From Rheum nobile (lineage: Eukaryota > Streptophyta > Magnoliopsida > Caryophyllales > Polygonaceae), in contig WOAB01000728.1 of NCBI GenBank assembly GCA_027886185.1, positions 124,001-188,000 on the forward strand: DNA of 64,000 nucleotides. The letters are read 5' to 3'. The position numbers and the translations under genes are program-made. Every line of letters begins with the position of its first letter. Within the stretch, counting starts at the first letter, position 1. The notes beneath the pieces are model-generated. The model saw only the letters and a list, made by a program, of their open reading frames with translations, ran no database searches and had not been told where the DNA came from. Below are positions 23,163 to 34,280 of the stretch, piece by piece.

Positions 23163-26110
23163 GGACGACTCGGCACCACCACCCGACGACTGTGATAATA
23201 GTTGCGACGTGCGGATAAGCGGTGCAACTGTAGGAAGCTCGTCGCCGCATAGAATGGCCAGCATATGGTCCCAATCCGGACTGCCGCCCCCACTCTGAGT
23301 GATCTCCCGAGCGAATGCTGTCGCCATGGCCAAACGTTGTAAAACAACAATATTAATGTCAAGAATAACCAAAGCAAACATTTACAACAAGGATTGTGGA
23401 GAAACGTACTCTGTAAGCATCCACAGCGGGAGGAGAAGCTCGAATACGAGGTTGGACTCGTGACGAGGGGCTCACATACGGATGTGAGATCTGTAAATAC
23501 CAGTCCAAGTACTCCTCGTCCACGTCCCACGCTGTGATGGCCATCGAGCTCTCCAAAATGTATGGACACAGATGCTCGTCGAGGTGCTCCCAGCCGTCGC
23601 ATGCCCGAACAAATGAAAGCTTATACGTATCTTTCCCTACAAATCTGGCTGGTCGGGAAGCGGACGACGGCTCTATGACATCCAATGGTCTACTCTGTCG
23701 ACGTCCAAACTGTCGCACCGCCCGATCAGGCATGTACGGCTCCTCGACGTCCATGAACGCGATCGTCCCTCGGTAAGTGGACGCCCTATAAGCACCAACA
23801 AAATCTAGACTTCCATAGGACGTCCAACGTACCTTCAATCGAAAAAAAAAGTAAAATAAAATAGCAATTTAATCATAGATGACCAATAAGTAATAAAAAC
23901 ATTAGGGTGCTTACATCCTCGGGTCGATACTCGTCCAAAATACGCCGGTAATTCCGACCGGTGTCGATATCACGCAGCGCGGATCGTTGGATATAATACC
24001 GAGCAGCGCATCGCTCGTCGTCGCCCATTCAGGAGAGGGGGTTAGGGTTCCTCGGAAAATATACAAAGTACATCCATATTCACATCTATATGCAAAATAA
24101 ATAATAGATTTGGTTAATAATAATTTAAATAATGTAATAATTACTGCAACAAAATAGAAAATAAAGTTCATTTACTTGAAGCAGATAGGTGCACCCCGCT
24201 ATGCCTGCTACCTCTCCCCGAGAAGCCTCGCCAAGGTTTCTATACAATAAAGCAAGCACCCCCGTCCCCTAAGCCGTGCCAACCACTCGGTCCCAATCCA
24301 CGAATAACGACAGCATCTTCACCACCAGCTGGTTTGTGGACTTGTCCACGAAAATGCTGCAGGAGAGAACGTGCCATAGATATCCCGCCGCTATCGAGTG
24401 GGCCTCGTCCTCATCCCGTATCATGTGAAGCAGGTGCTCATCAAAATCAAAGGCCGAAACCCGACCTCTAAGGGCATCCCTCTGCATCTCACCCCCAACG
24501 CCGAACATGTAGTCGAAAATCTCCGCCCCCAGCGCCTTAAGCGCCTTGTCAATCTCCTTGGGGTCGGCGTCCATAGAAACTGTAGGATCGCGGCATGAAA
24601 ATCCATCTATCCTCAGTCCTAAAATCCTCTCCACGTCATGAAGCGTGATCGTAATCTCGCCCCACGAAAAATGAAAGATGCTCGTCTCAGGGTGCCACCT
24701 CTCGACGAACGTTGATATCAACATGTGGTCGACCCTAGCAAACTGAAAATCTCGGAGAGCGGCCAACCCGGACTGCTGCACCAACCAATACCAACTACCC
24801 TCAACCACCTCGTCCGGAATGTATGGACTCTACTCACTGAACTCGGCCGGACGAGTATAAGCCCTCAAACGTCGTACGAGGGACGGTACAGGCGGAGGAG
24901 GAGCCTGCCAAATCCGGTGCGCAACGTGAGTCGTGAAGCTCCGTAGCACATCAGGGAACTCAAGCCCGTACGGGGGGACCTCTATGGCAGGTGGAGCATC
25001 CTGGGGTGCGGGAGGGGGGACGGGTTCCTGGGGTGTGGGAGGCTGGACGACCTCCTGGGGTGCGGGAGGGGGGACGGGCTCCTCTATAACAACGTCGTCC
25101 AAGCTCTCTGTCTCGGCAAACGCCTCCTCCGTGTCTAGGACGGGACTCTGCGAAGCCGGAGGTGAACACACGTGAGGACGAGGATCCGCTAACGGATCGG
25201 ATAACGTTACAATAACGGGTTCTGCTATTGGAACGGTATTCTTCCGGACTCTACTCTTGTGCTTGGGGGGGTTTTGGAGGTATCTGTTCTTGCGACCGGA
25301 AGCAGTCACGGGTCGAGATTCCACCATACGACCCTTCCGTATCTGTCGTTTGATTCTCTCGACTACATCCGGTTTTTTTTCAAATAATATCTAATTTAAA
25401 CAAATTTCTAATTGCTATAAAACTACAATACATTTCTAATTTATAATTCTAATTACATACTAACTTATACATTACCTAATTTATGCAATTCTATTATATT
25501 ATATGCAATTCACCTATATGCAATTGTAATATATTAATTTATTCTAATAATATAATTACACTAATTTTTACGTAATTTCAATATTTTCTAACAAATTTAA
25601 ATATTTCTAGAAATTAATTATATATATTATTAAATATAAAATTTAATAAGAAAAAATACGTACCTCGTGTCGTTCGCGACGAATATATTTTCGGGGCAAT
25701 CTGGGTTGACTCGCCTCTCTAACCTGGGCCACCGCCTCTACACCAACGGCCGCGGCAACCTCCAACGCATTTTCGGATCCCACCGGAACCTCGCTCGCCG
25801 CCGCTACCGTCACTGGAACATCGCCCGTCGTCGATGCCGGAATTTCGGCCGTGTAATCGGCCGTCGCCGCCGCCAGCCACGTCACCCAATCGACCGTGAC
25901 TTCTGGATTTCTGTCCAGATCCGCCGCCGCCGCAACGGCCGAGCACTCCTCTGCCTCAAGCCGTCGTCGCTTAGCCTCACCACTGCTCTCGCCGCCGCCG
26001 CTCTCGGCCGCTGTCCCCGGGATCTCGAAGGAAGACCCACCCTCCTCAAGCCGGATCTCACCGCCGCTCTCCCTTGGGAATCTTCGCCGACGTCGGAATC
26101 TGCCATTGAT
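23091..26110 (-). pseudogene. Plant mobile domain (PMD, aminotransferase-like) gene of MULE-1
   Basis: Leftward gene. The first exon, from about 26109, is GC-rich, starts MADSDVGEDSQGR and ends near 25664 at a GTACGT donor. A second exon (~25362-24183) has a proline-rich linker (VPPPAPQE repeats, 25100-24960) and the PMD core: FARVDHMLISTFVERWHPET, FHFSWGEITITLHDVERILG, LRIDGF. Further exons are at about 24089-23930 (DTGRNYRRILDEYRPED) and 23838-23405 (VRWTSYGSLDF, AFMDVEEPYMPDR, WDVDEEYLDWYLQISHPY), then a serine-rich tail to a stop at 23091. Breaks: TAG after PAEFSE (about 24831) and TAG in place of Trp before GTGVLALLYRNLGEA (24269-24271). PMD proteins (MAIN/MAIL1 family) act in plant silencing and are also carried by TEs. 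The acceptor of the last exon looks lost. Confidence 0.83.
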
Positions 26111-26129
26111 GAAGAATATGAAGGTGATG

Positions 26130-26560
26130 AAGACGAAGAAGACGATGAAGGAGGCGCTACGTCGTCGCGCCCAAGTAAATAGAACATTTACTTGGGCGCT
26201 ACGATGTAGCGCCCATATCTGGATCTGGGCGCATTCATGTTGCGCCCAGATCCAGATTCAATATTAATTTTTTTTTTAATTTTAAATTTTAATATTTGAT
26301 GTTTTTTTAAAACTTTAAATTAATTATAAACCGGGTTACTAAATCCGGTTCAGATTTTTATTATTTTTTTATTCATGAACCGGCTAAACCTAAATCGGGT
26401 TACTAAATCCGGTTCAGATATTTATTAATCTTGGGCGCAACAAGGATGCGCCCAAGATTTATTTATTTTTAAAAAAAAAATTACCCCCATTTTGGGCGCA
26501 TCTTTGTTGCGCCCAAATTGGGGTGCGCCGTAAGAAATTGCGGGTGCAAAAATTCTACCC
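26130..26560 (-). repeat. Right TIR and hairpin chain of MULE-1
   Basis: Successive inverted repeats: GGGCGCTACG / TGTAGCGCCC (about 26195-26213), ATCTGGATCTGGGCGCA / TGCGCCCAGATCCAGAT (26216-26256), ATCTTGGGCGCAACA / ATGCGCCCAAGAT (26428-26459), CCCATTTTGGGCGCA / TGCGCCCAAATTGGGG (26486-26523). A 20-nt AAACC-GGGTTACTAAATCC segment is also duplicated directly at 26328 and 26390. Confidence 0.8.
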
Positions 26561-26879
26561 GTTAATTAATAGGTAGTGATTTTGGGGCTTCATTTTGTTA
26601 AGGGAGACTAGTAGGTGCTCAATTTTGGGGATATATATGATGCTTCATTTTGTTAGGGAGACTAGACTTTTTTTTGGATATGGTGCTCAATTGACCCAAG
26701 TACTGATTTTATGGATATGATACTGATTTTTACTAGACAGTTTAGTATTTTGGATGTTGGATATTTGAGCTAATTATATGGTTTGATATTATTTTGATGA
26801 AAGCTTGTTGCTGTAAATTTGCTAGCAGGCTAGTGTAGGGGCTTCGACTGCAAATATGAAATTAAAAAAAATAACGTAC

Positions 26880-27240
26880 AAAAAACATAGAGCTTTTCAA
26901 TAAAAGCGCTAAGAGATGAATCGGAACAACAAAAAACATAGCTCTTTTCAATAAAAGCGCTAAGAGTGGTAACCACAACTCTTAGCGCGTTTTAAAAAAG
27001 AGAGCTAAGAATGGTAACCACAACTCTTAGCGCTTTTTTTTAAAAAGCGCTAAAAGTGTTAACTTTTTTTTTTTAAACACTTAAAACATAGCGTTTTTTT
27101 TTGTAAAAAAACGCTGTGTGTGCTTCTTATAGCGCGTCAAAAAAGTGCTATGTGTGTGCTTCTTATAGCGCTTCCTCTATAGCACTATAATTTATATTAT
27201 CACGGACGCTTAGATAGCGGTTGTAAAATCGCTATCCGTA
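26880..27240. repeat. Right AGCGC subterminal repeat array
   Basis: Units such as AAAAGCGCTAAGAGTGGTAA, ACCACAACTCTTAGCGCTTT and CTTCTTATAGCGCG repeat every 35 to 60 bp. They are the counterpart of the array at 15950-16440 and mark the other end of the CACTA-like block. Confidence 0.8.
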
Positions 27241-27281
27241 TAATAAAAAAACCATTATACCAAGGCCATTATGTACTAGTG

Positions 27282-28015
27282 TATTTTATGTACATTTAAA
27301 CTAGCAATAAAATGCCCCACCAAGGCCTCCAACCCCCAAGAAAACCTTAATGTCTGCAGAATTGATATTGTTCTCCAGGAACAAAACCAGTTACATTATA
27401 TATTGACCAAAAATTGAAAATTTCAAGTATTATCTTTATAAATATAAATGATTAGAGACATGCAATTTAATTACTTTTCCACTAAGTCCCCCCAAACAGG
27501 AATTCACATGAACAATAATGTCTAGATCGACTATGCTAGCAACACCTTCTCCAAGAGGAGATATTTAACACCAGATTAATCTCAACATATGTTATTCCAG
27601 ATAAGTCATCCAATCTCAGGTAGGAATTGAAAAATACTTGATAAGAATAGGAACATACTGTATGACCTATCAATATGCATTTTCATCAAGGAAAGGCCCT
27701 TATTTGTTGAAGGAAACAATCAACAAGAAAAAGGCTTTCCTTGGACGCAAAAAGCATACAACTAATGTTAAATCTGAAAGTGTCAACGACCAGGAGGCAC
27801 AAGTGTAAAATCATTCTCATCTGCCCCGAAAATACATGTACTCAAGTTTAGCGGCAAATCAGAGGATTTTGGGCCCATTGACCTTTTAAGAGTTTTCAAT
27901 TAATAAAAGAGATACCTATTAGTTTTTATGTATTTTTCCTACCCTCTACTAGCTTTATTTATTATTTTTTTCTTTCCTCTTCTTTGTTTTTTCTCTCTCT
28001 AAAATATTGTTTTTT
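27282..28015. other. Intergenic, no recognised feature
   Basis: Mixed AT-rich DNA with no domain or structured repeat that I can see. Confidence 0.4.
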
Positions 28016-28080
28016 GGGGTTTAGGGTTTAGGATTTAAGGGGTAGGGTTTAAGGGGTAGGGAGTAGGGTTTAGGGAGAGG
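28016..28080 (+). repeat. Degenerate telomere-like repeat
   Basis: Stretch of TTTAGGG-related units (GGGTTTAGGGTTTAGGATTT, GGGGTAGGGTTTAAGG) for about 65 bp. Plant telomeres are TTTAGGG repeats, and short interstitial copies (telo boxes) are common. The copies are imperfect. Confidence 0.6.
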
Positions 28081-29104
28081 GGTCCATTTTTACTAAGGGT
28101 CCATTAGTTTAAAAAAAAGATTTGTCAAAGAGTCATTTACTTAACTCACCGGACAAATCATTACAAATGTAAGGAGATGCCTAAAGCTTTTTTTTACTTT
28201 AGCTCAATTGTAGGCCATAAGCTTTCCACTTGATGAGCCCCAAAGATTGAGCAAAAGTAAATATATGCCAAACTCCTCACAAGTTACCTTATAAAAAAAT
28301 AAGATAGATAATGTGCACCTACAAGCACATGGTTTTTCTTGTGCCAATTAAAGAACAAGTGAGCTTACATACATATTTGTCAAATCAGAATTAAAAATGA
28401 AAAATAAAACTAGAGTGCAATATTTGAAACAGCCTGAAGAAGATAGTAAAGAGAGTTGAAAGTTAAAACAGACAAAATGTACATTAAAAGAACACTCTAA
28501 ACTAGAAGAAAAAGAAAGAAGCACACCACTTAAGCAGACATTTAAATGCTTTTTTACTCACACTATTTACCAAGTAACAGGGGCACATGGCAATCATATG
28601 CATTCTCCAGCCACACTATTTTGTGAATAAACAACCAAATTCAAGGAATATTGCTCTTTATATTTGAATGGGGATATAGACCAATAGTGGCATAAATGTG
28701 GTGTCTGAAAAAAAGAACTTCAATATACACCACTATTTATGGGACATAAGGTATGACTTTTAGGAAATCATACATCATATACATTCTGATTAGAAGAAGT
28801 GTTCAGAAATCCAAAATGACTAATAGGAAAGACAACTTCATGTCACCTCAAAAATCTGCATCCAACTCAATGAGAATATACTTCAATTTCTATCACAGGA
28901 TGGAAATTTCATTCCCAATTTTACTTTTTCAAACAAATCATATTTAAAACCTCATTTAGAAATATTATAAAGTGACATATGACAGTTCACAACTCCTGAA
29001 CAAAACTGTTGTCTATAAAGCAAGTCAAATTCATATGTGCAAGTTTTCAATGCGCAGATACAGAAGACATATCGCACATATGCTAAGCATTGTTCAAGCA
29101 ATCT
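28081..29104. other. Intergenic, no recognised feature
   Basis: AT-rich, many short A runs. It might include intron sequence beyond the MSI4-like exon, but I find no further exon of that gene. Confidence 0.35.
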
Positions 29105-29328
29105 ACCTAGTTGGGCAAAACTACACATCTTCAACAGTATCACCATGCCCTCTGTAGATGCCTCGTGGTGCAACAGTGGGGCTTTTTGAGGGCCCATTTT
29201 CATCTCCGCTGGTCTTAGAGGTGGTCTTGATGTTGCTTCCAGTACCTGAAGGTCTTGTAGATCTTGGATCTATTGGCAACGTAGATACATGATCATGGAG
29301 GCTCCATAAAACCACAGACGTATCCTTC
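29105..29328 (-). pseudogene. MSI4: MSI4/FVE-type WD40 histone-binding protein fragment
   Basis: After a TTATTGCAG acceptor the exon encodes GKDTSVVLWSLHDHVST, a serine/glycine linker (GTGSNIKTTSKTSGDENG), then SPTVAPRGIYRGHGDTVEDV, a stop, FCPT. This follows the middle WD repeats of plant MSI4/FVE, a chromatin protein of histone-deacetylase complexes that controls flowering. The Gln expected after TVEDV is TAG, and homology ends within a few codons. Only one exon is visible, so this is a gene fragment on the same strand as the SNX2 fragment. Confidence 0.82.
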
Positions 29329-29579
29329 CCTGCAATAATAAATCAATCATGAAATCTACTCAGGTTACATAGATCTTAATATTATAACTGATAGATGCTG
29401 ATTTCAGAATCCTACGAAGTTCACAAAAAATAATAGCAACATAAAAAGTATCATATCAAACAGATGCCTAAAGCTTTCAACTCTCTAGTGCATTAGTATA
29501 GAAAAATCAACCAAACAAGGAACATAGCTTGGAAACCTAAGAGTGCTTTCAAGTCTAAAACCATATGAAATTTAGATAA

Positions 29580-29830
29580 TAAAAAAAAAATTTATTATAT
29601 AATATTATAATATAATAAAATATATTATAATATTTAATATATAAAATATAAACACATTTGTAATGACCCAACAGGTCGACCCAACAGATTGATGACCCAA
29701 CTCATAAATTTTCGGGTCAAACAGGTCGGGTCACTTTTGACCCAATAGTTTTTCGGGCCGGTTCTCAACCCAAAAAACGTGAATCGGGTAGGGTTGAGTG
29801 TGCGAGTTGAGTCAAATTTTGACAGGTCTA
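29580..29830. repeat. AT-rich tract and GGGTC-rich dispersed repeat
   Basis: A 29580-29655 run of ATAATATAAT-type sequence is followed by interlaced GACCCAACAGGTCG, GGGTCAAACAGGTCGGGTC and TTTTGACCCAATAG motifs forming short inverted repeats. It looks like a common plant dispersed repeat; family not assigned. Confidence 0.4.
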
Positions 29831-29984
29831 CTAGTTGTGCAAAAAGCTAAAGTGAATGCAAAAAAGAGAGTCAGAAATGAACCTGGGGACATACAACAAA
29901 GATAGAGAAGCTTGAGGAAGAAGGTTGTGGGAAAAGAGAAGGATAAGGAAGCACTAGTAGAAAAAACAGTTTTTGCTGCTCCCT

Positions 29985-30370
29985 TTTAGAGGCGTACATA
30001 GTTCAAAACGCCTCAACAATGACTTAGGCAATCACTTTTTTTGGTTTTTGAGGCGGATAATTAATTTATACGCCTCAAAAACATCTTTTGAGGCGGACAA
30101 ATTAATATACGCCTCAACAAGTATTCAAAAAAACATTTCCCGCTAAAGTATTAGAGGCGGGCCAGGATAAGGCCCGCATCTAATGCTAACTAATTGAGGC
30201 GGGCCAAATAGCCCGCCTCAATTAAAGCTTGTTGAGGCGGGCCTCTTAAAGCCCGCCTCAAAAAGTATGTCCAATAGAGGCGGGCATGTAAGGCCCGCCT
30301 CTATTAGACCATTACTCGGCCGAGTCGTAATACTTATAGAGGCGGGCCTTACATGCCCGCCTCTATAAGC
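29985..30370. repeat. Left subterminal GAGGCGGGC repeats of the CACTA element
   Basis: At least ten copies of GAGGCG(GGC) or its complement, many as hairpins: TTGAGGCGGGCC / AGCCCGCCTCAA, AGAGGCGGGCATGTAAGG / CCGCCTCTATTAGAC. Confidence 0.85.
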
Positions 30371-30448
30371 TCAACCCTAATTAAAAAAGAAGAAGCTGCG
30401 AGCGCCTTCATTTTCCTCTTCGTCTTCAATTCGTTCGTCCCGAGCTCC

Positions 30449-30529
30449 GACTTCATCGATCTCCTCCGTCTTCCCTACTTCATCGATCTCCTCCGTCTTC
30501 CCGACTTCATCGATCTCCTCCGTCTTCGC
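30449..30529 (+). repeat. 27-bp tandem repeat in the CACTA leader
   Basis: Three copies of ACTTCATCGATCTCCTCCGT plus CTTCCC; 27 nt is a codon multiple, but no gene is evident here. Confidence 0.85.
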
Positions 30530-30694
30530 CGAGCTTCGTCTTCCCGAGCTCCGACTTCATCTCCCTTCGCCGAGCTCCCTCTAATACTCCCTTTAACAAG
30601 TATCAACAACGCACTCGAGGTTTCACCAAAACGAGCTCCCTTCAACGCACTCGAAGCCAAGTCATGTATTATTTCAGATTTCTACCCTAATTCC

Positions 30695-30807
30695 TTAGGC
30701 CCTTGGCGGGATATAATTCATAATTTAGGCCCTTGGCGGGATAGTTGAGTTTGTATTTTTTCTTGCTTGGTTGCGTATTATTATCTATTTAGGCCCTTGG
30801 CGGGATA
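30695..30807 (+). repeat. Triplicated TTAGGCCCTTGGCGGGATA motif upstream of TNP2
   Basis: Identical 18-19-mers at about 30695, 30725 and 30789, 60 to 170 bp upstream of the TNP2 start. The spacing is irregular, so they look like separate sites or decayed repeats and not a simple tandem. Confidence 0.7.
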
Positions 30808-30865
30808 GTTACTAGAAATGAGTATTTAATCTTCCTTGCATGTTATTTTGCATGTATTACTAGAA

Positions 30866-33488
30866 ATGAGTCGTCCTTGGATGTACGGTGACCATACTAC
30901 GACACAATACTTGAGTGGGGTTGATGAGTTCATTAGATGTGCTTTAGCACACCAACGGAGTACGAAAGCCAAAAAAATCTATTGTATGTGTCGTGATTGT
31001 AAGAATATAAGGCGGTTAGATGATATTGATGAGATTGAGGATCATTTATTTCGTCGTGGTTTCAAACAAGATTACCATGTTTGGTTTTGGCATGGTGAGA
31101 AAATACCTGATCGTCCAAGTTCTAGTGTCAATGAGTTTGATGTTCGGGTAGACACTGATGATAGTGATGATGATATTGCTGAGAATAATGAGATGGATGA
31201 TGATGATGACCAAGAAGATGATGAAATAAATGGAATGATGGATGGGGTGAGAGATCACTTGAACGAACGACCTCAGATGTTCGAACAGGTATCAAAGGCT
31301 GCAGAGACTCCCTTGTATCTCGGGTGTACAAAATTTAGCAAGTTAGAGGATGTGTCAATACTTTACAACTTGAAATGTGCTTCTGGTTGGACTGATGGAA
31401 GTTTCAACACCTTATTGGAATGGTTAGGTGAATTTTTACCAGAAGGCAATGAGATGCCTATCTCTACTTATTATGCCAGGAAATTGATGTGTCCCTTAGG
31501 CTTAGAGGCCGTCAAGATAGATGCTTGCCCAAATGATTGTATGCTTTACATAAACGAACATGAAAATTTGGATGAGTGTCCAAAGTGCGGTGCATCTCGT
31601 TACAAGCGTAAAGGGGTAAATTCGGCTAAGAGGGGCCCATCAGCTAAGGTTATGTGGTATCTTCCGATAATACCTAGGTTTCAGCGTTTGTTTTCGATAA
31701 AGAAGGAAGCAAAAAATCTGAGGTGGCATGAGGAAGGGAGGAAGAAAGATGGACTCCTTAGACATCCTGCTGATTCTCCTCAATGGAGAAATATTGATAA
31801 GAAATATTCTGAATTTGGTGAGGAGGTTAGAAATTTGAGACTTGCTTTATGTACAGATGGTGTGAATCCGTATGGCACTCTAAGCAGTCAATATAGCACA
31901 TGGCCGGTTCTTCTAGCGATTTATAATCTTCCTCCATGGTTGTGTATGAAGCGCAAGTATATCATGTTATCACTCCTCATCTCCGGGCCTAAGCAACCCG
32001 GGAATGACATAGATGTGTATTTGGCTCCACTTGTTGATGATTTGAAATTACTGTGGAATGAAGGTGTTCCAATGTTCGATGCATACACCAACTCAAACTT
32101 TACCTTGCGAGCTATGGTTTTTTGTACCATAAATGATTTCCCGGCATATGGAAACTTGTCTGGGTACAAAACCAAAGGAGAACAAGCATGCCCTATATGT
32201 GAAGAAGACATGAAACCCGCCTACTTGAAAAATTACAGGAAAAATGTGTATCTAGAGTACCGGAAGTTCCTTAGTCAATATCACCCTTACCGTAAAAAGA
32301 AGAAGGAGTTCAATGGGTATACCGAGGAAGGAGTAGCTCGTACACCTTTGGCAGGATCACAGGTTTATGAACGGATTAAAAATGTTGACACCAAATACGG
32401 CAAGGGCTTCAAGTCCGTCTCTAAAAAGGGTGTTTTATGGAAGAAAGTGTCTATACTATGGGATCTTCCTTATTGGAAAGATTTGTCGGTTAGGCATTGT
32501 CTCGATGTGATGCACATTGAAAAAAATGTTTGTGATGCTATAATTGGGACTTTGCTAAATATACCCGGAAAGACGAAAGACAATCAGAAAGTTTATTTTG
32601 ATATGAAAGAGAGGAATATTCGACCAGATTTGTGGCCCGTGGTAAAACCGGATGGTAAAAAGACTTTTCTGCCTCCGGCGTGTTACACAATGTCAAGAAA
32701 GGAGAAAAATGTGTTTTGTGAGTGCTTACATGGCATTAAGGTTCCATCGGGATATTCGTCAAATGTAAAACGTCTAGTTTCTCTTTCGGACCTTCGGTTG
32801 ATTGGTATGAAGTCTCATGATTGTCATGTATTGATTAATGTTTTCTTGCCGATCGCACTTCGTGGGATATTGCCGAAACACGTGAGGCAGGTTATAACAA
32901 AACTTTGCGTGTTTTTCAGTTCCATATGTGCTAAGGTTATTGATCCATAAATATTGGATGCTCTCCACGATGATATTGTTGAAACTTTGTGTCGATTTGA
33001 AATGTACTTTCCGCCGTCTTTCTTTGACATAATGGTGTACTTAATTGTTCATTTGGTTCGAGAAATCAAGTTATATGGTCCGGTGTTATTAAGATGGATG
33101 TATCATTTTGAGAGATTTTTTGGCAGTTTAAAGGACAAAGCAAAGAATCGGGCGAATCCAGAGGGTAGTATCATTCGTGGAGTCCTTCATGAAGAGATAT
33201 CTCAATACGCAGCTGAGTTTTTGTCAAGGCTTAATCCTAGCATCACAAGCTAAGCAATTTTTTTATGTGGTAGACAATGTTGATCCTAGATGGCGTGCAG
33301 TTGCCCAAGGAAAAAGACATATTCTGGGTATTGATGATGTTGTGGATGAAGATGAGTATGACGAGTATGATGACACACCCTTGTTATCAACTGTTGTTCA
33401 ACCATTATCGGAGGAGGAAGATACAAATAATACTAATCATATCCGTACAGATCATAGGGAAGGAATATGGGTTACAAATCATAAATGA
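30866..33488 (+). pseudogene. TNP2: TNP2 transposase of the CACTA element
   Basis: Start ATG at 30866 (MSRPWMYGDHTT). The N-terminal transposase-associated domain has CMCRDCKNIRRL and YHVWFWHGE; an acidic stretch follows; then a zinc motif (DECPKCGASRYK), the TNP2 core (LPPWLCMKRKYIMLSLLISG, PKQPGNDIDVYLAPLVDDLK, CPICEEDM, RHCLDVMHIEKNVCDAIIGT) and a DUF4218-like part (MYFPPSFFDIMVYLIVHLVR, EIKLYGPV). One TAA at 32948-32950 interrupts an otherwise continuous frame; translation resumes in the same frame at 32951. At about 33235-33253 the frame shifts and jumps to a segment normally near the C-terminus (SQAKQFFYVVDN, GIDDVVDEDEYDEYDDTPLL), showing an internal deletion. TNP2 catalyses CACTA transposition; this copy cannot act as is. 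Confidence 0.92.
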
Positions 33489-34024
33489 ATAAGATGAGGT
33501 AATTTATTGACAAGTAGATTTAATTGCATTATAAATTGTCTTCCTTGGATTTTTTTTTTGTGATATGTACTCATATGCTTTTTCGTTGATATGTACGCTG
33601 CGAAAAAAATCAGGAACCTAAGACGTTGAGAGTATCAAGGTGGGAAGTGCGAGAAATTAATAGGAAAACGTTGAGAGTATCGAGGTATGTAACTTAACTA
33701 ACTATATATTGATAGTATTTGTGTTTTTTGTCAATAATTTCTGTGTTTTTTATGAAGCTATATCCTAAGAGGAAGACATCGTATACTTATGAAGAAATGG
33801 ATGTTGTTCGTGAGCAATGGACACAGTATTTTACATCGAAGTATTTATTATCGGATTGAACTTGTTTTTACTTGTCATGTAAACTGTTGTTGAGAACCTG
33901 ACTGTACTCGGATTGAACTTGTTTTTATTTGTCATGTAAACTTGTTTTTATTCTGTGAATAAAATCAGGAACCTATTCTGCAATGTGTGCATGGTGCATC
34001 ATAAATCCAAAAAACATCGACTCT

Positions 34025-34280
34025 GACTCGGCCGAGGCCCGCCTCAACAAGTGTTTACTTATTGAGGCGGGCCTCCGAAGCCCGTCTCAATAAGTCCCTC
34101 ATTTTGGCGCCAAAGTGAGGGACTTGTTGAGGCGGGCTTCGGAGGCCCGCCTCAATAAGGTCCTTTTAGAGGCGTAAAATGCCCGCCTCAAAAAGTGTCC
34201 CTACTTGTTGCAGCCCCCTTAATTGAAGCGAACGGTGTTCGCCTCAATAAGTGTCCAAATGCCCGCCTCTATAAGGATTT
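34025..34280. repeat. Right subterminal GCCCGCCTC repeats of the CACTA element
   Basis: Mirror of the left array, with CTTATTGAGGCGGGCCTCC / GGAGGCCCGCCTCAATAAG hairpins. Confidence 0.85.

Larger units (their letters stand above)
20555..26560. mobile_element. MULE-1: Mutator-like element with transposase and plant mobile domain genes
   Basis: Perfect 9-bp TSD GTTAATTAA at 20546-20554 and 26561-26569. TIRs of about 80 bp share CACCCGCAATTTCTT, CGGCGCA and TTGGGCGCAACAA; the left end is GGGGATTATTTTTTACACCC and the right end, complemented, is GGGTAGAATTTTTGCACCC. The element is 6006 bp. It encodes a FAR1-like MULE transposase rightward and a PMD protein leftward, convergent. Both are damaged, but TSD and TIR are clean, so insertion into the CACTA-like block is relatively recent. 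Confidence 0.93.
15937..27281. mobile_element. Large CACTA-like element, left terminus eroded, interrupted by MULE-1
   Basis: The right end TAGTG (27277-27281) gives CACTAGTACATAATGG on the - strand. It is followed inward by AGCGCT-rich subterminal repeats, as in plant CACTA elements. The left side has matching AGCGCT arrays. Its outermost part, GATAACACTAAAATTACGGC, aligns with a position about 90 bp inside the right end, so the true left terminus seems lost; the CACTA at 15937 is probably coincidental. No 3-bp TSD can be matched. No TNP2 lies inside. The block holds a captured host-type gene and the later MULE-1 insertion. Confidence 0.55.

Noticed and set aside
24933..25175. Glycine-rich + strand frame as a gene
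   Set aside because: Antisense shadow of the proline-rich linker of the PMD gene.
30353..30748. 131-aa frame in the CACTA leader as a protein
   Set aside because: Made of the 27-bp repeat and other short repeats; no homology recognised and it lies in the TNP2 leader.
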